Below, in pieces: positions 1 to 5,769 of a stretch of DNA of 15,370 nucleotides (position 1 is the stretch's first letter; every line of letters begins with the position of its first letter). The stretch is taken from NCBI GenBank assembly GCA_023427545.1, contig JAEZBF010000029.1, positions 1-15,370 on the forward strand. The letters are read 5' to 3'. Under the pieces are notes generated by a model that ran no database searches, was not told the DNA's origin, and was given only the letters and a program-made list of their open reading frames with translations. Source of the stretch: Pseudomonadota bacterium (GTDB lineage: Bacteria > Pseudomonadota > Alphaproteobacteria > Rhizobiales > Devosiaceae). The translations under genes were made by a program, and so were the position numbers.

Positions 1-265
1 CGTAAACATTGACCACCGACGAGCTCACCTGCGCGACCACTGGGGCGAAGCTGAGCTCGACCTCTTCCCTGCTTGTCGGCAGCGCTCGAGGGGCGGCCGG
101 CTCGCCGGCCGCCGCCGGCGGCTCCCCTATTGTTTGGACTAGGGCTGCCGGTGCAGGTTGCGCCGCCGCCTCCTGTCCAGCTGGAGTCGTAACAAACTGT
201 GCCGCGGCGAAGCCGACCACGGCACTGCCGAGGCAAACGATCAATAAGCGCATGAGGGTATTCAT
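1..265 (-). CDS. Periplasmic HtrA/DegP-type serine protease, N-terminal fragment (partial, runs off the window)
   Basis: This is a partial minus-strand gene whose ATG is at 265 and which continues past base 1. The visible 88 residues begin MNTLMRLLIVCLGSAVVGFA, a short basic start and a hydrophobic segment that look like a Sec signal peptide or signal anchor. A Pro/Ala-rich linker follows (about residues 28-65). The last part reads ELSFAPVVAQVSSSVVNVY, the typical entry to the trypsin-like domain of Do/DegQ/DegS proteases, which commonly reads 'FAPVV...PAVVNVY'. In this family the protease (His-Asp-Ser triad) and PDZ domains lie downstream, so the triad cannot be seen here. A GAAGG ribosome site lies about 9 bases before the ATG. 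Family role: envelope protein quality control. Assignment rests on a short signature, so the subtype is open. Confidence 0.72.
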   Translation of the reverse strand, partial: MNTLMRLLIVCLGSAVVGFAAAQFVTTPAGQEAAAQPAPAALVQTIGEPPAAAGEPAAPRALPTSREEVELSFAPVVAQVSSSVVNVY

Positions 266-355
266 TGCCGGACCTTCAGGCGGGCCTGTTTACGATGTCA
301 GGAGACATTGCTGCTCAAGGATCGACGGAGTGCAACCTCCACGGCAATGATGCCG

Positions 356-384
356 TTGCGGGCAAGGGCGCGGCCTCCTATATG
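356..384 (+). promoter_or_regulatory. Candidate sigma-70 promoter for the decarboxylase
   Basis: TTGCGG (356-361) and TATATG (379-384) are separated by 17 bases and sit about 33 bases before the decarboxylase ATG at 417. The spacing is ideal and each hexamer is a partial match to TTGACA/TATAAT. This is inference from pattern only. Confidence 0.3.
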
Positions 385-416
385 GGCCCGGTTCCGGGAA
401 ACTCTAGGCAGGCATC

Positions 417-1598
417 ATGACCGAAGTGCAGCATGACACGGTCTACCCCACGACTTCGGCCCTGATTGCCGCCGAGGCGCCGGATTTCCCAAGCTTCCTG
501 TTCTCGGAACGCGAGCTTCACCGCTCCGCCAAGCTCTTCCGGAAGGGCTTCGACGGCCTGCTGACCTACGCGGTCAAGTGCAACCCTTCGCCACACATTT
601 TGAAGCAGCTGCACAACGAGGGCGTGAAGGCTTTCGACGTGGCCTCCAATCGCGAGATGGAGCTGATTCGGGAATGCGCGCCAGGTGCGGCGATGCACTA
701 CAACAACCCGATCAAGAACAAGCGCGAGATCGAGCGGGCATACGAGGAGTTCGGCGTCCGTTCGTTCACCATCGACCATCCGCAGCAACTTGATCAGCTC
801 GCGGCCGTGGTTGCTCCGAGCCGAGACATCGAGGTCACGACGCGCTTCAAGGCCGGTAAAGCGTTGAAGTCCTACGACTTCGGCATCAAGTTCGGCGTCA
901 TGGAACAAGGCGCCGCCGAGATCGTGACGCTTGTCGAGCAGATGGGCTACACGCCCAGCCTATGCTTCCACGTTGGCAGCCAGTGCGAGGACGCCTACGC
1001 GTACGAGCGGCACATCGCGGCCGCGGCGCGGATCGTGGCCGAGGCCGGCATCGAGCTCAAGCGGCTGAACATGGGCGGCGGCTTCCCGGCGCCTTACCCG
1101 ACCAGCACGGCGCCACCGATGGACTACTACTTCGAGACCATCCATACGGCGATCAAGGACAACTTCGGTAATTCGCCGCCGGAGCAGATCATCGAGCCCG
1201 GCCGCGCGCTCGTTACGTCATCGACCTCGCTGCTGCTGCGCGTCAAGCACCAGCGCGGAGGCGTCTCGGTGTATCTTAACGATGGGGCCTACGGTTCGCT
1301 GATGGAAGTGAAGTTCATGCATTTCACGCCGCCAGTGCGCGTCTGGCGCGGTCCGCGCCTCCACGACAACGACGGCAACTTCGAAGACTTCACGGTCTGG
1401 GGGCCCACTTGCGACAGCTATGACGTGCTGCCGCAGATCTTCACCCTACCCTCCGACATCGACGAGGACGACTGGATTGAGTTCGGACTGATGGGCGCCT
1501 ACACCCAGGCGTCCCTTACGCCCTTCAACGGCTTCGACCGGCGAGACCAGTATTGGGTGGAAGAAGTCTACACCGGTAAGGACATGCAGCCCGAGTAG
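417..1598 (+). CDS. Type III PLP-dependent decarboxylase, ornithine/lysine decarboxylase type
   Basis: This 393-residue protein matches the alanine-racemase-fold (fold III) basic amino-acid decarboxylases, which convert ornithine to putrescine (or lysine to cadaverine) in the cytoplasm. Visible landmarks in order: YAVKCN with K54 as the expected PLP lysine; FDVAS at 73-77; HVGSQ with H185; the glycine loop MGGGFP (219-224) and EPGR (260-263) that hold the PLP phosphate; GPTCDSYD (329-336) with C332 as the catalytic cysteine given by the partner subunit; and GAYT (360-363). All key residues are present and the length is normal for the bacterial family, so it should be active, as a head-to-tail dimer. 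The start follows a weak AGGCAGG site. It stands alone: divergent from the protease gene and convergent, 8 bases apart, with the exonuclease gene. Ornithine versus lysine or dual specificity cannot be settled by eye. Confidence 0.93.
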   Translation: MTEVQHDTVYPTTSALIAAEAPDFPSFLFSERELHRSAKLFRKGFDGLLTYAVKCNPSPHILKQLHNEGVKAFDVASNREMELIRECAPGAAMHYNNPIKNKREIERAYEEFGVRSFTIDHPQQLDQLAAVVAPSRDIEVTTRFKAGKALKSYDFGIKFGVMEQGAAEIVTLVEQMGYTPSLCFHVGSQCEDAYAYERHIAAAARIVAEAGIELKRLNMGGGFPAPYPTSTAPPMDYYFETIHTAIKDNFGNSPPEQIIEPGRALVTSSTSLLLRVKHQRGGVSVYLNDGAYGSLMEVKFMHFTPPVRVWRGPRLHDNDGNFEDFTVWGPTCDSYDVLPQIFTLPSDIDEDDWIEFGLMGAYTQASLTPFNGFDRRDQYWVEEVYTGKDMQPE

Positions 1599-1606
1599 GC
1601 GCTGCC

Positions 1607-2116
1607 TTACCTGAGCCGCCGCCAGACCTCCCACTCTGTTCTGGCGTCGGCGAGGGCGCGGTGTGCCGGCGGGCCATGCTCCACGTCACTACGGACCTTT
1701 GCAAGCAGGGCGGTGATCGCGGCTTGATCGGCGGCTGGACCGAGCCTGGCTCGTGCCGCGTCGGCCAAAGCGATGTCGCTGTCACGCAGGCGCAGCGCGT
1801 GGCGCGGGATTCCCGCTGCCCGGAGCAGCATGCTGAGCCACTTGCCGTCCCACGATGGTGCGGTGGCGAACAGCTCTTGCCCTGAGAGCAGCGACATCAT
1901 GCGCGAGGCGACCGCATCGTGCGGCTCGGCCTCCCGGAGCAAGGTCTCGCGGCTGATGCGGTGGATCGCGGCTGCTTCTTCGTCCCAGTCTGTCCAGGTA
2001 GGAGCCGGGCGGATCAGATGCTCTTCCGCGGCGCCGGTTTCATCGACCCAGCCGGCCTCTATGGGATAGCCAGCCTTGCGCAGCGAGGACGCTTCGAAAT
2101 CGAGGAAGTACAGCAT
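1607..2116 (-). CDS. DEDDh-type 3'-5' exonuclease family protein (RNase H fold)
   Basis: This 169-residue protein has the layout of a DnaQ/RNase T-like exonuclease. The metal-binding set is visible: D6 and E8 in FLDFEAS, an Asp in the SWDGKWL segment (D90), and H152-x4-D157 in HRALADA, the DEDDh ending. IHRIS (51-55) corresponds to the 'IHGIT' segment common in this family. At about 170 residues it is a lone catalytic domain without polymerase or other fusion. The ATG at 2116 is preceded by GAGG four bases upstream. It follows the DUF763 gene on the same strand after 39 bases, so the two are probably co-transcribed. The family removes nucleotides from DNA or RNA 3' ends, but the substrate is unknown here. 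Some family members are annotated as transcriptional regulators, with little evidence. Confidence 0.8.
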   Translation of the reverse strand: MLYFLDFEASSLRKAGYPIEAGWVDETGAAEEHLIRPAPTWTDWDEEAAAIHRISRETLLREAEPHDAVASRMMSLLSGQELFATAPSWDGKWLSMLLRAAGIPRHALRLRDSDIALADAARARLGPAADQAAITALLAKVRSDVEHGPPAHRALADARTEWEVWRRLR

Positions 2117-2155
2117 GCGTCCTCAATGGCCGACGTCGCCGGATGGCTCCGTTTG

Positions 2156-3415
2156 TCAGCCTGCGCTGCGGCGGACGGCACGAGCGGCGGCAACGTCGTC
2201 CATCACCGTTCGCCCGCCGTACTCGGCCGCACGGGCTCGCTCCTCGGCGATGAAGGCATCGAACGAAGGTCCGGTCGCGGTGCGTTCCAGCCAACGCGCC
2301 TTCTCGTCGAGACGCCTTATCGCTCCGAGCGTCTCCTCGTTGCCCAGCTTGGCCTTCGCTACCGCACGCTTCAGCACACCGATGGTCTCATCATAGACCT
2401 TAAGCGGCACCGGGAATGGATGCCCGTCCTTGCCGCCATGAGCCATGGCGAAGCGGGCCGGGTCAGCAAACCGGTGAGGTGCTCCATGAACGACCTCCGC
2501 CACCTGCGCCAGGGCGCGTACGGTGCGTGCGCCAACTCCGGGGACGAGCAGCAGTTCGGCGAAATCGTCAGGACCTCGGTCGGCGGCGGCTGCAAGGCTG
2601 CCGTGCAGCCGCCGCAGCATCACGTCGCTCGCCCTCACCTCATGATGCGCGGGCATGACGAGGTGCGGCAGGAAGGGCTGGTCCGGCTCGGCCGTGGGTA
2701 CGGCGCGGGCTTCGATGAGCCGGACCTCGCGAACGATGCCGTCGGGGCCCATCTCCGCCAGCAGCTCAAGTTGGGCGCTGCGCGACCGCTCGGCCCGTCG
2801 GTCAGTGAGGTTCACGATCGTTCCCTGTGAGGTGCCGTCGATCGCGGTGTGCGGTTGCTCGATGAAGCTTCCGAGACCTTCGGACTGCCAGTGGTAGCGC
2901 CGGGCCTGCCCGGCATCGCCCTTCATGCCCTGCTGGACGACAACCCAGCGGCCATCGTCGGCAACGATGAAGCCGTGAAGGTAGAGCTCGAAGCCATCCT
3001 GCACAGCGGCGCTGTCGACCTTCGCGACGAGGCGGCTCGCCCTGGCGAGGGCAGCACCGTCGAATCCGACCCGGTTGCCAATTGAAACGAGCTCGTCGGG
3101 GGTCCTACGGGAATGGCGACCGCGCCCGCCGCAGACGTGCAGGCCGAGCTCTCGCTCGAGCGGCTGAAGTCCGCGCTTGAGCGCTCCGATGACGCTCGTG
3201 GTGATTCCAGAGGAATGCCAGTCCATGCCCATCACCGCGCCGAACGACTGGAACCAGAACGGATGGGCAAGCCGACGCAACAACTCGTCGCGGCCATATT
3301 CGAGCACGATCGCCTGGCAGATGACCGCGCCGAGCCGCGCCATGCGCTGCGCAAGCCAAGCGGGAACCCGGCCGCCATGCAGGGGTAGATCGGCGCTGCC
3401 GGCGCGCTGTGTCAC
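2156..3415 (-). CDS. DUF763 domain-containing protein with C-terminal helix-hairpin-helix
   Basis: This 419-residue protein is recognised as DUF763 from conserved blocks: ADLPLHGGRVPAWL (8-21), FWFQSFGAVMGMDWHSSGIT (53-72), VCGGRGRHSRRTP (94-106), FELYLHGFI and RWVVVQQGM (142-164), RRYHWQSE (172-179) and QPHTAI (187-192). The C-terminal half carries LLLVPGVGARTVRAL (288-302), a textbook helix-hairpin-helix of the type that grips DNA or RNA backbone, followed by AHGGKDG (325-331). The function of DUF763 is not established; the HhH and several invariant His/Trp/Asp residues suggest a nucleic-acid enzyme or binding protein. It starts with GTG, supported by GGAG seven bases upstream and by alignment of the first block to the usual family N-terminus. 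The DEDDh exonuclease gene follows it. No signal peptide or membrane segment is seen. Confidence 0.88.
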   Translation of the reverse strand: MTQRAGSADLPLHGGRVPAWLAQRMARLGAVICQAIVLEYGRDELLRRLAHPFWFQSFGAVMGMDWHSSGITTSVIGALKRGLQPLERELGLHVCGGRGRHSRRTPDELVSIGNRVGFDGAALARASRLVAKVDSAAVQDGFELYLHGFIVADDGRWVVVQQGMKGDAGQARRYHWQSEGLGSFIEQPHTAIDGTSQGTIVNLTDRRAERSRSAQLELLAEMGPDGIVREVRLIEARAVPTAEPDQPFLPHLVMPAHHEVRASDVMLRRLHGSLAAAADRGPDDFAELLLVPGVGARTVRALAQVAEVVHGAPHRFADPARFAMAHGGKDGHPFPVPLKVYDETIGVLKRAVAKAKLGNEETLGAIRRLDEKARWLERTATGPSFDAFIAEERARAAEYGGRTVMDDVAAARAVRRSAG

Positions 3416-3459
3416 TAGTCGTCTCCGAGGCGGTCGTCAGACTACACCTGGAACGCACC

Positions 3460-3494
3460 ATGAACAACACCCGCGGACATGCCGCCCGCGGGTG
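3460..3494 (-). terminator. Rho-independent terminator-like hairpin after the four-gene micro-protein operon
   Basis: The arms CACCCGCGG (3468-3476) and CCGCGGGTG (3486-3494) are perfect complements around a 9-base loop. Read on the minus strand, the hairpin is followed by TTGTTCAT, a modest T-rich tail. It sits 25 bases after the stop of the last small gene (3520), before the DUF763 gene. Confidence 0.6.
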
Positions 3495-3519
3495 CTTTGG
3501 CTCTGGTTCATGAGCTAAC

Positions 3520-3726
3520 TCACCAGCGGAGGACGACCACGCTGTCATTGCCATTGGCGAGTTCGATAGCTTCCGTGTCGGCGGCGTCACCGCGCTCCGC
3601 GCGTGCGCTATCGATGGTTTCTACCTGCGCAACATTGGCCGCGAAGGCTTCGTCGACTTCGGCGATGCAGAGCACAGCGTCTTCCGGAACGCCTTTGACG
3701 CGGTCGAGGAACTCCCGGAGCGTCAC
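3520..3726 (-). CDS. Hypothetical small acidic protein, last gene of the micro-protein operon
   Basis: This 68-residue protein begins MTLREFLDRVKGVPEDAVLC and ends NGNDSVVVLRW. I do not recognise a family. It is acidic in the middle and, unlike the three genes before it, has enough Leu/Val/Phe to fold, with a likely helix at 2-12 and a short strand at the C-terminus. The GTG start at 3726 is supported by AGGAGA seven bases upstream and by a 4-base GTGA overlap with the stop of the preceding gene, a translational-coupling arrangement. The hairpin terminator lies just beyond the stop. No signal peptide is seen. It is likely real, given its ribosome site and place in the operon. Confidence 0.62.
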   Translation of the reverse strand: MTLREFLDRVKGVPEDAVLCIAEVDEAFAANVAQVETIDSARAERGDAADTEAIELANGNDSVVVLRW

Positions 3727-3905
3727 TTGCTGCTCTCCTTGTTCTCAGCAGGCTCGCCCTTGAGCTTACGCTCGACACGGCGAACTTCTTCGTCGTCGAT
3801 CTCCACCGCGCGGCTGCTGTCGTTCGGTAGCCCGGTTGCGGTTTGGGCGATGCTTTCGTCTCTGGCCCGGGCATTCGGGCCAGTCGAGATCTTGCCGCTG
3901 GGCAT
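3723..3905 (-). CDS. Hypothetical small hydrophilic protein, third gene of the micro-protein operon
   Basis: This 60-residue protein begins MPSGKISTGPNARARDESIA. It is polar throughout, with a charged helix-like stretch EIDDEEVRRVERKLKGE in the second half and no aromatic or cysteine residue. I recognise no family. I place the start at the ATG at 3905, which shares its A with the TGA of the preceding gene (TGATG) and has GGAGG seven bases upstream; a GTG at 3908 is in frame but poorly spaced. Its own TGA overlaps the GTG of the next gene. The composition suggests a mostly disordered, stress-type protein. Function is unknown. Confidence 0.58.
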   Translation of the reverse strand: MPSGKISTGPNARARDESIAQTATGLPNDSSRAVEIDDEEVRRVERKLKGEPAENKESSK

Positions 3906-4129
3906 CACGGTCCCTCCGTCGTCTTGCCGCCCTTTTCGGGGGCGTGATGGGTATGGTGGCTGTCGCGAACACCGCCGCCACCCGAGACATGCGACTGGCG
4001 ATCATTGGTGGGCTGGCCAGGTTCGGGGCCGCGACCCTCCGTCGGATCGGGGAGATCGGGCCGCTGGTGGCTGGAGCCCGGACCGCCATGATGACGGTTG
4101 GTCTCCTCGTGCTTCTTGGAGGTGGACAT
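3905..4129 (-). CDS. Hypothetical Gly/His-rich disordered protein, second gene of the micro-protein operon
   Basis: This 74-residue protein begins MSTSKKHEETNRHHGGPGSS. Thirteen of its 74 residues are Gly and nine are His, including a DSHHTHH cluster near residue 60. It has one Leu, two Val and no aromatic residue, so it should not form a hydrophobic core. This is the profile of a hydrophilin, and the His clusters could bind metal (inference). The ATG at 4129 has AGGA nine bases upstream and lies 2 bases after the TGA of the first gene. An in-frame GTG at 4135, overlapping that stop by 4 bases, would add two residues. It resembles hypothetical proteins of sphingomonads by composition only; no function is known to me. 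Confidence 0.58.
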   Translation of the reverse strand: MSTSKKHEETNRHHGGPGSSHQRPDLPDPTEGRGPEPGQPTNDRQSHVSGGGGVRDSHHTHHAPEKGGKTTEGP

Positions 4130-4131
4130 GA

Positions 4132-4317
4132 TCACCGGTCCTGCTGATAGCCTTGATTGGTCGTGTTGATCTTGCTGTTTCCCTGCCGCCCCTGCTTGTC
4201 GTAATTGCGCTCGTCGCGGCCGGGCTGGTGGCCCTGCTCAACGGGCGGATGGGCATGGCCGTCGGGGCCCTTGGGGCTGCGGTTTGCAGGCGGAACTGGC
4301 GGCATATGCTTGGACAT
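4132..4317 (-). CDS. Hypothetical hydrophilic protein, first gene of the micro-protein operon
   Basis: This 61-residue protein begins MSKHMPPVPPANRSPKGPDG and ends KINTTNQGYQQDR. It is rich in Pro, Gly, Gln, Asn and charged residues, has no Leu, Phe, Trp or Cys, and is expected to be disordered. The C-terminal NTTNQGYQQDR looks like a conserved tail, but I cannot name a family. The ATG at 4317 is well supported by AGGAGG eight bases upstream. A promoter-like GGAAC-N17-AGTT lies 28 bases further out, so this is the first gene of the four-gene unit. Its stop is followed within 2 bases by the next ATG. A stress or desiccation role is inferred from composition and promoter type, not shown. Confidence 0.65.
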   Translation of the reverse strand: MSKHMPPVPPANRSPKGPDGHAHPPVEQGHQPGRDERNYDKQGRQGNSKINTTNQGYQQDR

Positions 4318-4344
4318 GAGAGGGTCCTCCTTGTTCGGGAGGTC

Positions 4345-4370
4345 AACTAGTCGCCGCCGCTCAGGGTTCC
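4345..4370 (-). promoter_or_regulatory. EcfG-type (general stress response) promoter of the micro-protein operon
   Basis: On the minus strand, GGAAC (4366-4370) and AGTT (4345-4348) are separated by 17 bases. The alphaproteobacterial general-stress sigma factor EcfG recognises GGAAC-N16/17-CGTT, so there is one mismatch, in the -10 element. The ATG at 4317 lies 28 bases from the -10, leaving room for a leader of about 20 bases carrying the AGGAGG site. Confidence 0.55.
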
Positions 4371-4476
4371 CGTTGCGGGGTGGCTATGGCGCTGTTGTGC
4401 GCTCACTCGTGGCCGGTAGGCTTCAGCGACGGGCTCTGCTAGGGAACGCGCCAGCACCGACTGATCGGAGTCTTCC

Positions 4477-4956
4477 ATGAGCTTTCCCCGTCTCGCCGCC
4501 GCGGCCGCCGTCCTGGCCCTCCTTGCCGCCTGCGACAACAGCCCCAAGCCCCCGCCGCAGCAGCCGGCCGCACCCGCCACTACGGCACCGGCGAGCGGCG
4601 CAGCGCCCGCCGCGGCACCTGCAGCAACACCTGCCGCAGCACCGCAAGCCGCGGCTGCCGGGGATGCAACGGCTCCGTTGATGGGGAGGTGGTCGGCCGA
4701 TCCGGCGACGTGCGGCAGCGCGGACATCACAATCACTGCCACGCGCTTCGAAGGAGCGCAGAACCAGTGCGACATCACCGCTCTGACCGACAAGGGCGAC
4801 GGCAGCTTCAACGCCGCCATGTCATGCGGCAGCGCGGGCACGCAGAACGTCAACATGAGGCCGCTCTTTGCGCCGAGCGGAGAAGCGATCGGCCTGACCT
4901 GGATCGACCGAGGCAACGAGCAGACCACCGTCTATCGCTGCGGGCCTGCACAGTAG
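4477..4956 (+). CDS. Putative lipoprotein with Pro/Ala linker and four-cysteine C-terminal domain
   Basis: This 159-residue protein starts MSFPRLAAAAAVLALLAAC: a basic N-terminus, a hydrophobic run and the lipobox LAAC with C19 as the lipidation site, so it should be anchored in a membrane facing the periplasm. Residues 22-62 form a low-complexity linker made almost only of Pro, Ala and Thr. The C-terminal domain (about 65-159) begins with MGRWSADPATC and has cysteines at 79, 98, 117 and 155, likely two disulfide bonds; it looks like a small beta-rich domain. The family is not named by me. The gene is divergent from the micro-protein operon and ends 11 bases before a strong hairpin. The start has a weak GGAG site. 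Confidence 0.8.
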   Translation: MSFPRLAAAAAVLALLAACDNSPKPPPQQPAAPATTAPASGAAPAAAPAATPAAAPQAAAAGDATAPLMGRWSADPATCGSADITITATRFEGAQNQCDITALTDKGDGSFNAAMSCGSAGTQNVNMRPLFAPSGEAIGLTWIDRGNEQTTVYRCGPAQ

Positions 4957-4967
4957 CAGCCGCAAGA

Positions 4968-4994
4968 AAGGGCCGCTCTCGAAGAGCGGCCCTT
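4968..4994. terminator. Bidirectional hairpin terminator between the lipoprotein gene and csbD
   Basis: The arms AAGGGCCGCTCT (4968-4979) and AGAGCGGCCCTT (4983-4994) are perfect 12-base complements around a 3-base loop. It lies between two convergent genes (stops at 4956 and 5016). Towards the minus strand it is followed by TTTCTTG, so it best fits termination of csbD, but it can serve both. Confidence 0.75.
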
Positions 4995-5015
4995 CACACT
5001 ACTACCTGTCGGTAG

Positions 5016-5198
5016 TCAGTTCTTCAGCGCGTCGCGTACGGCTTCCTTGGCCTTGCCGACGCCCTTCTGGATGGCGCCCTCGGCCTTGTCGGCCGCGCCG
5101 TCAGCACGGAGCTTGTCATCGCCGGTGGCCCGGCCGATGGCGTCCTTGATGTCGCCGCGAGCTTGCTTGCCGGCGCCTTTGACTTCGTCCTTGTGCAT
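5016..5198 (-). CDS. csbD: CsbD family stress protein
   Basis: This 60-residue protein is built as the CsbD family is: KGAGKQARGDIKDAIGRATG, then DDKLRADGAADKAEGAIQKG, then KAKEAVRDALKN. It is Ala/Gly/Lys/Asp-rich, has no aromatic residue, and should form amphipathic helices. CsbD proteins are induced by general stress in many bacteria; the biochemical role is unknown. The ATG at 5198 has TAGGAGG at 5203-5209 in front, and an exact stress-sigma promoter (GGAAC-N17-CGTT) lies at 5228-5253. It is monocistronic and ends before the shared hairpin terminator. Length is typical for the family (about 60-70). Confidence 0.92.
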   Translation of the reverse strand: MHKDEVKGAGKQARGDIKDAIGRATGDDKLRADGAADKAEGAIQKGVGKAKEAVRDALKN

Positions 5199-5227
5199 AG
5201 TGTCCTCCTATCGATGGTCGGAGGAGA

Positions 5228-5253
5228 AACGGGCAGGCCGGGGCCCAAGTTCC
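5228..5253 (-). promoter_or_regulatory. EcfG-type (general stress response) promoter of csbD
   Basis: On the minus strand, GGAAC (5249-5253) and CGTT (5228-5231) are separated by exactly 17 bases, a full match to the alphaproteobacterial EcfG consensus. It is 30 bases before the csbD ATG, giving a short leader with the ribosome site. Regulation by the PhyR-NepR-EcfG cascade is inferred from the match. Confidence 0.8.
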
Positions 5254-5256
5254 GGT

Positions 5257-5276
5257 CGAAAACCCTTAAGTTTTCG
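5257..5276. repeat. Inverted repeat CGAAAAC / GTTTTCG just upstream of the csbD promoter
   Basis: CGAAAAC (5257-5263) and GTTTTCG (5270-5276) are perfect 7-base arms around CCTTAA. The repeat starts 3 bases beyond the -35 element of the csbD promoter. A third copy of CGAAAAC is at 5317-5323. It could be an operator or an AT-rich upstream element; nothing shows which. Confidence 0.4.
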
Positions 5277-5362
5277 CAGGATGGTCCAGGCAGGTAAGGC
5301 CGCATACCGTGTTGCGCGAAAACCTCACGTTAACGCCTTGGCTGCCTAGGCGGCCGAGTCCG

Positions 5363-5388
5363 GGAAACCGCGGCGCCCAGCTTGCGTT
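5363..5388 (+). promoter_or_regulatory. Degenerate EcfG-like promoter of the 117-aa gene
   Basis: GGAAA (5363-5367) and CGTT (5385-5388) are separated by 17 bases, one base off the GGAAC-N17-CGTT consensus, 27 bases before the ATG at 5416. The layout mirrors the two nearby candidates. The mismatch falls on a strongly conserved C, so this is tentative. Confidence 0.3.
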
Positions 5389-5415
5389 CGAAGCAACGTC
5401 GGATGAGGTGGCGTC

Positions 5416-5769
5416 ATGCTTGAACCGATCGATATCGAACATCTGCTGACCTGGGCCTATCGGGAGCAGGAGGTCGAGACCAACCCTGACGCCCATCCGG
5501 ACGCTCGCAACGTTCACTGGGCAGTGCTGGCGTTGCCAGCGATGTACGGCGCGCTCATCCGCCACTTTGCCAGAGCTGGGCGGCCTCCCATCTGGCTACC
5601 CGAACCCGGGCCGGTGGTCGTGCTGGAAGATGCGCGTCGTGCGCGTTCAGTTTACGCGGAGTGGGTGCGCACCCTGGTGGTTCTGCGCCGCTCGCTCGAT
5701 GGCGCACTTGGCACCTACCGCGTCTGCGGGCCGGCAGCCGGCGAGCAGAACTGGCGGCGCAGCGCCTAG
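5416..5769 (+). CDS. Hypothetical protein, 117 aa
   Basis: The protein begins MLEPIDIEHLLTWAYREQEV and has no signal peptide or clear membrane segment. The first helix is followed by a loop with PDAHPDARNVHW (24-35), a hydrophobic segment AVLALPAMYGALIRHFARAG, then RPPIWLPEPGPVVVLED. The WAYR start and Trp/Pro-rich middle look like a conserved but unnamed family; I do not recognise it. The ATG has GAGG about 10 bases upstream. Its TAG overlaps the stop of the convergent minus-strand gene (CTAG at 5766-5769). A degenerate stress-type promoter may precede it. Function unknown. Confidence 0.65.
   Translation: MLEPIDIEHLLTWAYREQEVETNPDAHPDARNVHWAVLALPAMYGALIRHFARAGRPPIWLPEPGPVVVLEDARRARSVYAEWVRTLVVLRRSLDGALGTYRVCGPAAGEQNWRRSA

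Noticed and set aside
9..350. A plus-strand open frame of 113 codons
   Set aside because: It lies opposite the HtrA/DegP-type N-terminus, whose signal peptide and VVNVY signature are clear on the minus strand; the plus frame has no ribosome site or family features.
341..356. A small palindrome ACGGCA-ATGA-TGCCGT
   Set aside because: Six-base arms between divergent genes, no T run; too short to call an operator or terminator.
2262..2288. GGAAC-N18-CGTT on the minus strand
   Set aside because: It lies inside the DUF763 coding region, has 18-base spacing and is about 145 bases from the next start, so chance is the better explanation.
1919..2830. A 303-codon plus-strand open frame
   Set aside because: It is the antisense of the DUF763 and exonuclease genes in high-GC sequence, with no recognisable domain.
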